In this document: positions 1 through 7,294 of the stretch, piece after piece
Layout of the letters: every line of letters begins with the position of its first letter
How positions within the stretch are numbered: position 1 is the stretch's first letter
Source: Sanyastnella coralliicola
Lineage (GTDB): Bacteria; Bacteroidota; Bacteroidia; Flavobacteriales_D; Sanyastnellaceae
Assembly (NCBI RefSeq): GCF_030845195.1
Contig: NZ_CP132543.1
Span: forward strand, 3,613,501-3,677,500
Length of the DNA: 64,000 nucleotides
Direction of reading: 5' to 3'
Translations under genes and position numbers: made by a program
The notes under the pieces: generated by a model
Told to the model about the DNA's origin: nothing
The model's input: the letters and a program-made list of their open reading frames with translations, nothing else
Database searches by the model: none

Positions 1-48
1 CTTTTTTCTTTGCCTTTTCGGCGTTTCAGCCGTTCATTCACCGTCACA

Positions 49-921
49 ATGAGCAAACGGCGCAAAAAAATAGTCAGAAAATTAAAGCGTGAATTTCGTC
101 TTTCTCTGCTTCACGAGGCAAGCTACGAAGAACGTTTTTCCATTCTGCTCACACCTTTTAACGTAATTCTGCTGATCGCAGGAATCGTGGTTGTCATTGG
201 TGGAATCACCTATGCTATCACCGCGCTCACGCCTTTGCGTGAATATGTGGTGCCGGGTTATATCGATCAGCAACACCGTCAAGATGCCTTGGATGCCAAG
301 CTCAAAGCTGACTCGTTAGAATACCGTTTGAAGCAGCAAGAGGCTTACTTGGTGAACCTTCAGACCATTCTCACCGGGGGTGTTCCTTCAGATAGTTTGC
401 TTCAACAACAAGCAGGTGGTGACGCTAGCGCGGAATTGGATTACGAAATCTCTCCGCAAGATTCTGCATTACGTGCTCAAGTGGAAGATGAAGATCGCTT
501 CGTCTTGCGCGTGAGTCAATCTAGCGCCGAAGAAGAAGGTGCAACTACTGGGTTTCTATTCAAGCCTGTAGAAGGCACCATCAGTTCAGGCTACGATGCC
601 GACAACGACCATTATGGTATCGATTTGGTAGCTCCAGAAAACAGTGTGGTCAAAGCAGTAACGGATGGAACCGTTATTCTATCAAGCTTCACCAGCGACG
701 GAGGGAATGTCATCGCTATTCAGCACAAAAACGAATTCATTTCCATCTACAAACACAACAGTGCCTTGTACAAGGAAATGGGTGAGCAAGTACGCGCGGG
801 GGAGTCGATCGCAGTGATCGGAAATACAGGAGACCACAGTGACGGGCCTCACCTGCATTTCGAATTATGGCATCGAGGGAACCCGGTGGATCCCCTCGAC
901 TATTTCATCTTTGAAGAGTAG
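49..921 (+). CDS. M23 family metallopeptidase (LytM-like, membrane anchored)
   Basis: Probable peptidoglycan endopeptidase or endopeptidase activator of the cell envelope. The 290-residue product has a very basic N-terminus, one membrane segment at about residues 38-60, a short coiled coil at about 75-105 and a C-terminal M23 (LytM/peptidase M23) domain. The zinc ligand motifs are visible: HYGIDL at about residue 190 and HLHFELW near the end, followed by the family-typical NPVDPL. A TTG at 10 is in frame, but the ATG at 49, followed by a Lys/Arg-rich stretch and then the membrane anchor, is the natural start. It converges with the PfkB kinase, the stops being one base apart. The family assignment is secure; whether it cuts peptidoglycan itself cannot be told from sequence. 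Confidence 0.9.
   Translation: MSKRRKKIVRKLKREFRLSLLHEASYEERFSILLTPFNVILLIAGIVVVIGGITYAITALTPLREYVVPGYIDQQHRQDALDAKLKADSLEYRLKQQEAYLVNLQTILTGGVPSDSLLQQQAGGDASAELDYEISPQDSALRAQVEDEDRFVLRVSQSSAEEEGATTGFLFKPVEGTISSGYDADNDHYGIDLVAPENSVVKAVTDGTVILSSFTSDGGNVIAIQHKNEFISIYKHNSALYKEMGEQVRAGESIAVIGNTGDHSDGPHLHFELWHRGNPVDPLDYFIFEE
423..435 (-). repeat. Iterated 13-mer TTCCGCGCTAGCG, copy 1
   Basis: Exact copy on the minus strand (reads CGCTAGCGCGGAA on the plus strand), inside the M23 peptidase gene, where it encodes Ala-Ser-Ala-Glu. One of seven exact copies in the window; see findings. Confidence 0.8.
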
Positions 922-922
922 A

Positions 923-1849
923 CTACTCTACAAGTACAATGTCAAAATCTACGAGATCAACGAACTTCTGAATTCGGTGGTCAATCTCATTTGTCGTTAG
1001 CGACATCAAACGCTCTGGTCCGAACGCCTCACATGTAAACGACGCCATCGCAGATCCGATGATCACCGCACGCTTCATGTTCTGGAATGAAATGTCGTCA
1101 GTGTGCGCAAGGTATCCGATGAACCCACCAGCGAAAGTATCTCCAGCTCCTGTTGGGTCAACTACGTCTTCCAACGGCAGTGCGGGTGCGAAGAACACTT
1201 TTTCTTCATCGAACAATAGTGCTCCGTGCTCACCCTTCTTGATGATCAGGTAACGTGGGCCCATTGTCAAGATCTTCTGCGCCGCCTTCACCAATGAGTG
1301 CTCGCCCGTCAACTGACGTGCTTCTTCATCGTTGATCGTCAATACGTCCACCTTCGCAATCACTGCTGCAAGCTTGTCCATTGCGATGTCCATCCAGAAG
1401 TTCATCGTATCAAGCACAACCAGCTTCGGACGTTTCGGCATTTGGTCAATCACAGACATCTGTACTGTTGGGTCAAGGTTTCCGAGCATCACATACTCAG
1501 CTCCTTTCGCCTCTTCAGGAACTACAGGTTGGAAATCAGCCAATACGTTCAACTGTGTATCGAGCGTATCACGAGAATTCATGTCGTAATGGTACTTTCC
1601 AGACCAGAAGAAAGACTTCTCTCCTTCTTTAATCTGCAGACCGCCTTGTGCGATACCGCGCGCTTTCATGTCAGCCAAAAACGCTGAAGGAAAGTCATCA
1701 CCCACCACAGAGATGAGTTCAGAATGCTTAACGAAGTAGCTGGCAGCCAGCGTGATGTAGGTTGCGGCACCTCCCACTACTTTATCGGTTTTCCCGAATG
1801 GTGTTTCAATGGCATCAAAGGCCACCGTTCCAACTGCGATTAGACTCAT
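923..1849 (-). CDS. PfkB/ribokinase family sugar kinase
   Basis: Predicted ATP-dependent kinase of the PfkB (ribokinase/adenosine kinase) superfamily, 308 residues, cytoplasmic. The N-terminal substrate-side signature VVGGAATYITLAA lies at about residues 24-36. The C-terminal PfkB signature DPTGAGDTFAGGF at about 231-243 includes the catalytic Asp of the GAGD anion-hole motif. An upstream TATCTTTG (minus strand, 1864-1871) fits a Bacteroidota -7 promoter element with a leader of only a few bases. The substrate (ribose, adenosine, fructose-6-P or other) cannot be decided from the sequence. It stands alone, convergent with the peptidase gene and divergent from tRNA-Asn. Confidence 0.9.
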   Translation of the reverse strand: MSLIAVGTVAFDAIETPFGKTDKVVGGAATYITLAASYFVKHSELISVVGDDFPSAFLADMKARGIAQGGLQIKEGEKSFFWSGKYHYDMNSRDTLDTQLNVLADFQPVVPEEAKGAEYVMLGNLDPTVQMSVIDQMPKRPKLVVLDTMNFWMDIAMDKLAAVIAKVDVLTINDEEARQLTGEHSLVKAAQKILTMGPRYLIIKKGEHGALLFDEEKVFFAPALPLEDVVDPTGAGDTFAGGFIGYLAHTDDISFQNMKRAVIIGSAMASFTCEAFGPERLMSLTTNEIDHRIQKFVDLVDFDIVLVE

Positions 1850-1863
1850 GTGAAATTTTTCCG

Positions 1864-1871
1864 CAAAGATA
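1864..1871 (-). promoter_or_regulatory. -7 promoter element (TATCTTTG) of the sugar kinase gene
   Basis: Exact match to the Bacteroidota -7 consensus TAnnTTTG on the minus strand, 14 bases before the ATG at 1849. No clear TTG -33 box was seen, so this is a moderate call. Confidence 0.5.
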
Positions 1872-1902
1872 TTGTTTTGCTTATAAGATTAGCGTAATAT
1901 TG
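1872..1902 (+). promoter_or_regulatory. Putative tRNA-Asn promoter (TTG-N20-TAATATTG)
   Basis: TTG at 1872-1874, then 20 bases, then TAATATTG at 1895-1902: a one-mismatch fit to the Bacteroidota TTG/TAnnTTTG promoter at the right spacing, 28 bases upstream of the mature tRNA. Confidence 0.5.
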
Positions 1903-1930
1903 CACCCCGTTTTACGCGGGCAACATACCT

Positions 1931-2004
1931 TCCCCTGTAGCTCAGTTGGTTAGAGCATCTGACTGTTAATCAGAGGGTCGTTGGTTCAAGTCCAACCGGG
2001 GGAG
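1931..2004 (+). tRNA. tRNA-Asn (anticodon GTT)
   Basis: Full cloverleaf: acceptor stem TCCCCTG pairing with CGGGGGA, a D-arm, anticodon stem TCTGA/TCAGA with loop CTGTTAA giving anticodon GTT, and T-arm GTTGG/CCAAC with loop TTCAAGT. The discriminator base is G at 2004. The CCA end is not encoded (CA then G follows), so CCA must be added enzymatically. It is followed at once by a rho-independent terminator, so it is a single-gene unit. Confidence 0.97.
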
Positions 2005-2012
2005 CAGAAATG

Positions 2013-2036
2013 AGGGGGCAATAGCCTCCTTTTTTT
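2013..2036 (+). terminator. Rho-independent terminator after tRNA-Asn
   Basis: Stem GGGGGC (2014-2019) pairs with GCCTCC (2024-2029), with one G-T wobble and loop AATA, followed by seven T residues. It sits nine bases after the tRNA. Confidence 0.85.
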
Positions 2037-2040
2037 GTGC

Positions 2041-2497
2041 CCTAGAATTTGGGGATTGTTGTTTTCGGATGGATTTCATCCATCCCTACGATACGCCCTT
2101 CTTCGCGGTTCTTCGTTGAGGCGCATAAATGCGCCGCTAAAGGACCAATTTCCCACACGGAGCGAGATGTAGGGGCGCATGAAATGCGTCCATATCCTGG
2201 GTCTCCAATTAATGGGTTCTTCCGGATCACCGAACCTTTTCAATTGGTTCTCACCTAAACCGGGGTGATCCCGGATGGATTTCATCCATCCCTACATATC
2301 CTTCTGTTTTTACGATTCTTCTGTTGAGGCGCATAAATCCCGAAGTGCGGGACAGGTGCGCCGCTAAAGGACCAATTTCCCACGAAAGGTGAGATGTAGG
2401 GGCGCATGAAATGCGTCCAAATCCCGGGCCGACCATTATTGGGTTCGGCCGTTTCAGGTTTAGAGGGATAAGACCTAAACCAGGGTGATGCCAGATG
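2041..2497. repeat. Composite hairpin repeat region R1 (two tandem units)
   Basis: This gene-free stretch holds two tandem copies of a composite repeat that recurs at 3541-3821, 5763-6049 and 7295-7600. Each unit is built of small perfect hairpins: H1 GGATGGATTTCATCCATCC (2067-2085 and 2273-2291), H2 GGCGCATAAATGCGCC (2120-2135; in the second unit split by an inserted hairpin), H3 GGGGCGCATGAAATGCGTCC (about 2172-2191 and 2400-2419) and, in the second unit only, H4 with core CCCGAAGTGCGGG (about 2339). The order is H1-H2-H3-H1, with the last H1 degenerate near 2495. Open frames here are by-products of the repeats; their translations recur at every copy and have no start signals. Confidence 0.85.
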
Positions 2498-2508
2498 GAG
2501 GTCAAGCA

Positions 2509-3015
2509 TTACCTTTTTTCAAACGTGTACAAATAGTGTTCGTTGGGACTTAAACCGTTCTCGTCAATAATCATCAACGAAGCAGTAGTAAACTTTTGTG
2601 TAGTCTCTAAATGCATGGAAAGCAGGTCTTCATGATCGAGAAAGTCTTTTAGTCTCGGGCACCGAAGAAAATAATCACCGTAGTCATCGTCATGGTTAGA
2701 TGACCATCGCTCAATTCTGGAGCTCTTTAACTTAGATCCGTCTCGATAAATACAAACTCTTCCTCGATCTATGAAACGAATTTCAAGGTCTATCGTCGAA
2801 GCGTTAAAGACTTGTGTTGTGTCAAAAGAAGGTGCTCCGGTTTCGTATTTCAGTTGATCAATTGAAACACATTCCCATGAGCCGATTAGAACATCGCCTT
2901 GGCCCTCAAGTGGTCTTTTTCTGCATCCTGGGGTTACCAAAACGGCGAACGCACAAGCGAGTATCAAGACCAGCCTACCTAGGTTGAAGTTCTTCTTTGA
3001 TTCTGTCGATTTCAT
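2509..3015 (-). CDS. Small lipoprotein, paralogue 6 of the tandem family
   Basis: Lipoprotein of 168 residues with a signal peptide ending in lipobox VTPGC at about residue 31. The family core is present: a GSWECV motif, an Asp-Thr-Thr-containing segment, then DLEIRFIDRGRVCIYRDG and KLKSSRIE. The GxW motif followed by short beta strands recalls small lipocalin-like lipoproteins, but that is a weak resemblance and the function is unknown. Its start overlaps the end of the upstream paralogue by 4 bases (ATGA), so the two are probably translationally coupled. It is the most distant member and the last gene of the second lipoprotein operon; hairpin repeats follow it directly. Confidence 0.8.
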   Translation of the reverse strand: MKSTESKKNFNLGRLVLILACAFAVLVTPGCRKRPLEGQGDVLIGSWECVSIDQLKYETGAPSFDTTQVFNASTIDLEIRFIDRGRVCIYRDGSKLKSSRIERWSSNHDDDYGDYFLRCPRLKDFLDHEDLLSMHLETTQKFTTASLMIIDENGLSPNEHYLYTFEKR

Positions 3016-3515
3016 TCTATTCTATCAAACACATAGTGAAACCCAAGAGAGATCTCGCTTTCTGATTGGAAATAATTCAGGTTTGCAGTTCCGAAAGAGT
3101 CCGGAGAGTCATGAAAAGCCATAATAAGAAAGTCCTGATGAAGAACCTTCTTCAAACCAGGGCACACAAGAAAAAGACTTTGGCGTTCAACTAAATCTGC
3201 ACTTCCAAGTTCTGTAATACTCTCAATTCTCGAGCTCTTTCGTTTGCGACCACCTTCATAAACACAAATCCTACCTTTATCTAAAATAAGTATCTCCAAA
3301 TCCGTAGAAAAGCTATGCTCAATAGTGTCCACCTGGTTCGTGGCATAGTTCCACTTCCGTTCAAAGATCCGAGTACATTCCCACCTGCCTACAGCTATTT
3401 CATTGTATCCCTCAAACTCCTCTTTCTGACAGGAAAGGATAGAGGTTAAAATGAATGCTAGCATTAACGCAATACTGATCTTTTGCATAAGACCGTTTCG
3501 TTGAGGTCGTTTCAT
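3012..3515 (-). CDS. Small lipoprotein, paralogue 5 of the tandem family
   Basis: 167 residues; signal peptide with lipobox SILSC near residue 29. The family core is visible as VGRWECTRI, then DLEILILDKGRICVYEGG, then KRKSSRIE. It is the first gene of a two-gene operon and overlaps the next paralogue by 4 bases. Its 5' end (MKRPQ) and the roughly 250 bases upstream are nearly identical to those of the paralogue at 5277-5756, so both operons seem to carry copies of the same upstream segment. An internal ATG at residue 10 would also leave a full signal peptide; the longer start is preferred because it matches the duplicated sister gene. Function unknown. Confidence 0.8.
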   Translation of the reverse strand: MKRPQRNGLMQKISIALMLAFILTSILSCQKEEFEGYNEIAVGRWECTRIFERKWNYATNQVDTIEHSFSTDLEILILDKGRICVYEGGRKRKSSRIESITELGSADLVERQSLFLVCPGLKKVLHQDFLIMAFHDSPDSFGTANLNYFQSESEISLGFHYVFDRIE

Positions 3516-3540
3516 AGTTGTTTTAGTGCAATGCCTTTGT

Positions 3541-3821
3541 CAAGGTACAGATGATACAAGAAATGTTGTTGAAACCCCAATGAGCGGGTGTAAATCCGTG
3601 GTTTGGTGGAGGGGTTGAAGCGCAAAATTCCCGAAGCACGGGACAGGTGAGGCGCATAAATGCGCCGCTAAAGGACAAATTTCCCACACGGAGCGAGATG
3701 TAGGGGCGCATGAAATGCGTCCAAATCCCGGGTCTACCATTATTGGGTTCGGCCGTTTCACGATTCAGGTTTAGAGGAATCACACCCAAAACCAGGGTGA
3801 TATCGGATGGATTTCCTTGGT
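3541..3821. repeat. Composite hairpin repeat region R2, upstream of lipoprotein operon 2
   Basis: Contains H4 (3629-3643), an intact H2 (3651-3666), H3 (3703-3722) and a truncated H1 (from about 3804, reading GGATGGATTTCC then diverging). The non-hairpin part at 3511-3640 and the tail at 3722-3805 are almost base-for-base the same as 5752-5870 and 5948-6031. The stretch 3516-3827 has no other gene; the promoter of the two-gene operon must lie in it. Confidence 0.85.
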
Positions 3822-3827
3822 TTGAGG

Positions 3828-4301
3828 CTACTCTACTTTCTCGAAATAGAAATTATACACGACCTCTGGATAGTTACTGACTAGTCCGTCTATTAGCAGG
3901 TGGTCGGACCAAAAACGCACTTCATCTATGGGCTGAATTCCAATATGTTCATCGTACTCTAATCCTTCTTGTAGATAGTCACCGAGCCCTCTCGTTCTCA
4001 CAGTAATTGATGTCGAGATTCCTGTTACGATTTCTCTTACCCTGGCACTTCTAAGTTTCTCATTACCATCATAAAGGCACAAACGCCCACGTTCAAGAAA
4101 AAGGATCTCTAAATCCGTTTCCAGTGTTATCGGTATCGTGTCAAAATCTCCAGATTCGGGATAAGAGATTGCTTCTGCTTTCACGCATTTCCATCGCCCA
4201 ACAAGGAAACTGGCTTCGTCATCGAAGTTGTTTTTCGTGCAGCTGCACAACATCAATGACGACAGAATTAGAACGCTGACGTTTCGTTGGAATGTGTTCA
4301 T
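3828..4301 (-). CDS. Small lipoprotein, paralogue 4 of the tandem family
   Basis: 157 residues with an N-terminal signal and a Cys-Ser-Cys at the lipobox position (about residues 19-21). The first half, from the mature N-terminus (TKNNFDDEASFLVGRWKCV) through the DLEILFLERGRLCLYDG strand region, is practically identical in DNA and protein to the next two upstream paralogues. The middle (about residues 90-130) is different, and the end (LLIDGLVSNYPEV) becomes similar again. It is the last gene of a four-gene operon, 15 bases after its neighbour. Function unknown; probably lipid-anchored in the envelope. Confidence 0.82.
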   Translation of the reverse strand: MNTFQRNVSVLILSSLMLCSCTKNNFDDEASFLVGRWKCVKAEAISYPESGDFDTIPITLETDLEILFLERGRLCLYDGNEKLRSARVREIVTGISTSITVRTRGLGDYLQEGLEYDEHIGIQPIDEVRFWSDHLLIDGLVSNYPEVVYNFYFEKVE

Positions 4302-4316
4302 TACCAGCTACGGGCG

Positions 4317-4790
4317 TTACTCGATCTTTTCAAAATAAAGGTCATAAAGAACTTCAGGATAGTCATTCACGAAACCATCAATCAGAAGAGTGTTCGTCGT
4401 AAACCTGTCATCACTCAAATATTGAATTCCAAGACTTTCGTCTTCTTTGTTTCCTTCTTGTAAATAATCGCTTAGTCCACCTGTCTCAATTCCAATGGAA
4501 TTTTCAACAGTAGAAAAGATTTCTCTTACCCTGGCGCTTTTAAGTTTTTCATTTCCATCATAAAGGCATAAACGCCCACGTTCAAGAAACAGGATCTCTA
4601 AATCCGTTTCCAGTGTTATCGGTATCGTGTCAAAATCTCCAGATTCGGGATAAGAGATTGCTTCTGCTTTCACGCATTTCCATCGCCCAACAAGGAAGCT
4701 GGCTTCGTCATCGAAGTTGTTTTTCGTGCAGCTGCACAACATCAATGACGACAGAATTAGAATGCTGACGTTCGGTTGGAATGTGTTCAT
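4317..4790 (-). CDS. Small lipoprotein, paralogue 3 of the tandem family
   Basis: 157 residues, with signal peptide and core nearly identical to the paralogue at 3828-4301, including the VGRWKCV and LERGRLCLYDG segments. The central stretch (about residues 90-130, starting IFSTVENSIGIETGG) is distinct. The C-terminal FEKIE ending is shared with the 4805-5275 paralogue. It lies 14-15 bases from both neighbours, so the genes are cotranscribed. High identity of the 5' halves with divergence in the middle points to recent duplication with either gene conversion or selection for variation. Function unknown. Confidence 0.82.
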   Translation of the reverse strand: MNTFQPNVSILILSSLMLCSCTKNNFDDEASFLVGRWKCVKAEAISYPESGDFDTIPITLETDLEILFLERGRLCLYDGNEKLKSARVREIFSTVENSIGIETGGLSDYLQEGNKEDESLGIQYLSDDRFTTNTLLIDGFVNDYPEVLYDLYFEKIE

Positions 4791-4804
4791 TACCTGCTTT
4801 AGGG

Positions 4805-5275
4805 TTACTCAATCTTTTCAAAATAAAGGTCATAAAGAACTTCAGGATAGTCATCCACAAACCCGTCTATGAGAAAGAGGTTTGTATAAAAGCTTTCGTC
4901 GTCAACTGGCACCAACCCGAAAGACTCGCTGTCTTTTACTGATGACTGCAAATATTCGCTCAAGCCTTTTGTTTCAACATTAATCGTTCCTAATGCGCCG
5001 GTAGAAACCTCCTTTACCCTTGCGCTTTTGAGTTTCTCATTACCATCATAAAGGCACAAACGCCCACGTTCAAGAAAAAGGATCTCTAAATCCGTTTCCA
5101 GTGTTATCGGTATCGTATCAAAATCTCCAGATTCGGGATAAGAGATTGCTTCTGCTTTCACGCATTTCCATCGGCCAACAAGGAAGCTGGCTTCGTCATC
5201 GAAGTTGTTTTTTGTGCAGCCTTGAATAAACAGCACAAAACAAATGCCCAATACATACGGCGCCCTTTTCAACAT
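4805..5275 (-). CDS. Small lipoprotein, paralogue 2 of the tandem family
   Basis: 156 residues starting at MLKRAPYVLG; lipobox FIQGC at about residue 20. An in-frame start exists at 5299, but the ATG at 5275 gives a clean signal peptide and sits at the junction TAACATG, one base from the stop of the upstream gene, which suggests translational coupling. The mature core is the same as in the two downstream paralogues, but the signal peptide is different. The middle segment (from about VSTGALGTINVETKG) is unique, and the C-terminus (FLIDGFVDDYPEV) is conserved. Function unknown. Confidence 0.82.
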   Translation of the reverse strand: MLKRAPYVLGICFVLFIQGCTKNNFDDEASFLVGRWKCVKAEAISYPESGDFDTIPITLETDLEILFLERGRLCLYDGNEKLKSARVKEVSTGALGTINVETKGLSEYLQSSVKDSESFGLVPVDDESFYTNLFLIDGFVDDYPEVLYDLYFEKIE

Positions 5276-5276
5276 G

Positions 5277-5756
5277 TTATTCAATTCGAATAAAAGCATA
5301 GTTCACATCTCCGTCGGGGTCAATTGGGTCGTTTGGGACAAAGTTCAAACTCTTTGTTACAATACTGTCTTCATTGTATACAGCAAAAGACAGCGCATCC
5401 TCTATACTCAAATAGTCATTTAAACCTGGGCAAGTGATAAAAACAACAGTCCACGTGTCATTTGTGCTTTCCCACACCTCACTTGCTCGAGAACTTTTCA
5501 ATCTAGAATCTCCATCATAAAGGCATAGCCTACCCCTTTCTATGATTTCTAATTCTAGATCTATATCCAAACTATGGTTAGTCGTATCATAATAAGGAGA
5601 TGGCTCGTAATCAACTTCTTGCACCAAAACACACTTCCACCTTCCAACCAAAACCGAGGCATCTCCATCGAAGTCATTTTTAGTGCAGCCGCTAATAATC
5701 AACGCCACAAAAAAGGACAGTATGAATAACAGGAAGCTTTGTTGAGGTCGTTTCAT
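5277..5756 (-). CDS. Small lipoprotein, paralogue 1 of the tandem family (first gene of operon 1)
   Basis: 159 residues starting at MKRPQQSFLL, with lipobox ALIISGC near residue 23. The open frame runs further upstream through repeat R3, but those codons translate the repeat; the ATG at 5756 is equivalent to that of the sister gene at 3515. The core reads VGRWKCVLV, DLELEIIERGRLCLYDG and RLKSSRASE. The C-terminal half differs from the other paralogues (ITCPGLNDYL resembles the VCPGLKKVL of the 3012-3515 gene). It heads a four-gene operon running to 3828. Function unknown. Confidence 0.82.
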   Translation of the reverse strand: MKRPQQSFLLFILSFFVALIISGCTKNDFDGDASVLVGRWKCVLVQEVDYEPSPYYDTTNHSLDIDLELEIIERGRLCLYDGDSRLKSSRASEVWESTNDTWTVVFITCPGLNDYLSIEDALSFAVYNEDSIVTKSLNFVPNDPIDPDGDVNYAFIRIE

Positions 5757-5762
5757 AGTTGT

Positions 5763-6049
5763 TTTAGTGCAATGCCTTTCCCAAGGTACAGATGATACAA
5801 GAAATGTTGTTGAAACCCCAATGAGTGGGTGTAAATCCGTGGTTTGGTGGAGGGGTTGAAGCGCAAAATTCCCGAAGCACGGGACAGGTGCGCCGCTAAA
5901 GGACCAGACCCTCCTGAGGCTTAATGTAGGGGCGCATGAAATGCGTCCAAATCCCGGGCCTACCATTATTGGGTTCGGCCGTTTCACGATTCAGGTTTAG
6001 AGGAATCACACCCAAAACCAGGGTGATATCGGATGGATTTCATCCATCC
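5763..6049. repeat. Composite hairpin repeat region R3, upstream of lipoprotein operon 1
   Basis: Contains H4 (5870-5884), only the right half of H2 (TGCGCCGC after H4), H3 (5929-5948) and an intact H1 (6031-6049). Nearly identical to R2 apart from the H2 region and an altered 30-base stretch before H3. It separates the divergent lipoprotein operon from the secreted-protein gene at 6174, and with the heptamer run after it fills the gene-free stretch 5757-6173. Confidence 0.85.
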
Positions 6050-6089
6050 CTACAACGACCTATTCCTTTAGTTTCCTCGCCGGTCACCC

Positions 6090-6112
6090 ACGAACCACGA
6101 ACCACGAACCAC
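6090..6112 (+). repeat. Short tandem heptamer (CGAACCA) run
   Basis: Three and a bit copies of the 7-base unit CGAACCA directly after repeat R3. A similar degenerate run (ACGAACC units) lies at about 7575-7596, so the gene at 6174-7286 is bracketed by both hairpin repeats and heptamer runs. Confidence 0.7.
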
Positions 6113-6142
6113 CCCTGGTTCACCACTCCCTAAACGATTGCG

Positions 6143-6150
6143 TACCTTTG
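6143..6150 (+). promoter_or_regulatory. -7 promoter element (TACCTTTG) of the Cys-rich secreted protein gene
   Basis: Exact TAnnTTTG match 23 bases before the ATG at 6174, with TTC at 6119-6121 as a possible -33 box. The site lies just after the heptamer run, so the promoter is outside the repeated DNA. Confidence 0.55.
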
Positions 6151-6173
6151 CAACCACTAACCAAGCTTTATTG

Positions 6174-7286
6174 ATGCACACTATGAAGGCCTTTATTACC
6201 CTTTCCACCCTCGTTTCGTTTTTACTTATTTCAGCTCTCGGGTTCTCCCAAACTACTTGGACCGGGAATGGGGATGGGATTCTTTGGGCAGATCCATCTA
6301 ACTGGGATAATGGGCTTCCTGCAGCTGGAAATGATGCCACCATTCCTACTGGAGCAATGGCTTTTATCTCATCATTTTTGACGGTGGATTATCTCATCAC
6401 TGTTGACGGGTCACTTATCCTTGATGGTTTTATGTACTTCACTTCAGGCGGACTAGATGTTCAAGGCAATTTCGAAATGTACAACGCCGAGATATACCTC
6501 TTTGAAGGCACTAGCATCAACAACAACGGGACCTTTTTCACGCAGGACGGTACTTTCGTCATACTGGAGACGGCTACTTTTTACAATTCTAGCTTCGTGA
6601 CGTTTAACACGGGGATTATCAACACGGGCAACATTGTCAACGAAGGAACAATCTTCTCGAACGCCAGCTTCAACACTGATGGAGTCATCGACAACTTCGG
6701 AACCTTTGAAAATGGTGCCTCAGTAACGAATGACGGGGTCATTAACCAATGCGGAATTTGGAATGGTCCAGACCCGACAAACAATCCATTTGCATTCGCT
6801 TGTCCTGGTTGTACTGACCCTACCGCTTGTAACTATGAGCCTGAGGCTATTAGTGACGACGGATCTTGCATCTTACCTGATGGCTGCACGGACAGCGGTG
6901 CCTGTAATTATGACCCCGCTGCCACTTGCGACGACGGGTCATGTGATTATATCTCGTGTGCTGACTGCTGTGGAATCCCGTTTGGTGACGGAACTACTTG
7001 TGACGGTATTTGCGGTCCTTGCAATGATGACACCTCTTGTTACGGATGCACATACGCTGTAGCAACAAACTATGACCCAGCCGTCACCTTTGACGACGGG
7101 TCGTGTGAGTTTGAAGTTTGTGATGTGACTGTAGACAACCAAGCAGTGTACGATGAGGCTTTTGCTGCTGGGGTAGCGTCTGTAGAAGGCTCATGTCCTA
7201 GTGACTTCAACAACGACGGTACCGTGGGTACGGCCGATCTTCTGGCTTTCCTTGGTACGTTGGGTACTACGTGTTCTCCGGAATAG
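6174..7286 (+). CDS. Secreted protein with Cys-rich CNYDP repeats and a terminal EF-hand/dockerin-like motif
   Basis: 370 residues from the ATG at 6174; an ATG at 6183 (MKAFITL) is equally good and begins the signal peptide. The mature protein begins TTWTGNGDGILWADPSNW, a start common in Bacteroidota surface proteins. An Asn/Gly-rich beta-helix-like region follows (about residues 60-205). Then come three copies of a loop of the form CTxxxACNYxPxAxxxDDGSC (about 215-325), the last less regular. The end is DFNNDGTVGTADLLAFLG, a calcium-binding EF-hand/dockerin-like motif. No T9SS type A or B sorting domain follows, although that would be usual for such proteins; the gene may have lost its tail where repeat R4 begins, or may use another anchor. 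Function unknown; probably exported. Confidence 0.78.
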   Translation: MHTMKAFITLSTLVSFLLISALGFSQTTWTGNGDGILWADPSNWDNGLPAAGNDATIPTGAMAFISSFLTVDYLITVDGSLILDGFMYFTSGGLDVQGNFEMYNAEIYLFEGTSINNNGTFFTQDGTFVILETATFYNSSFVTFNTGIINTGNIVNEGTIFSNASFNTDGVIDNFGTFENGASVTNDGVINQCGIWNGPDPTNNPFAFACPGCTDPTACNYEPEAISDDGSCILPDGCTDSGACNYDPAATCDDGSCDYISCADCCGIPFGDGTTCDGICGPCNDDTSCYGCTYAVATNYDPAVTFDDGSCEFEVCDVTVDNQAVYDEAFAAGVASVEGSCPSDFNNDGTVGTADLLAFLGTLGTTCSPE

Positions 7287-7294
7287 GGGTGCCC

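Noticed and set aside
2042-2509. Several overlapping minus-strand open frames with similar peptides in the hairpin repeats (also at 3523-3789 and upstream of 5756).
   Set aside because: They translate the repeat sequence itself, recur wherever the repeat occurs in different frames, and lack start signals or recognisable domains.
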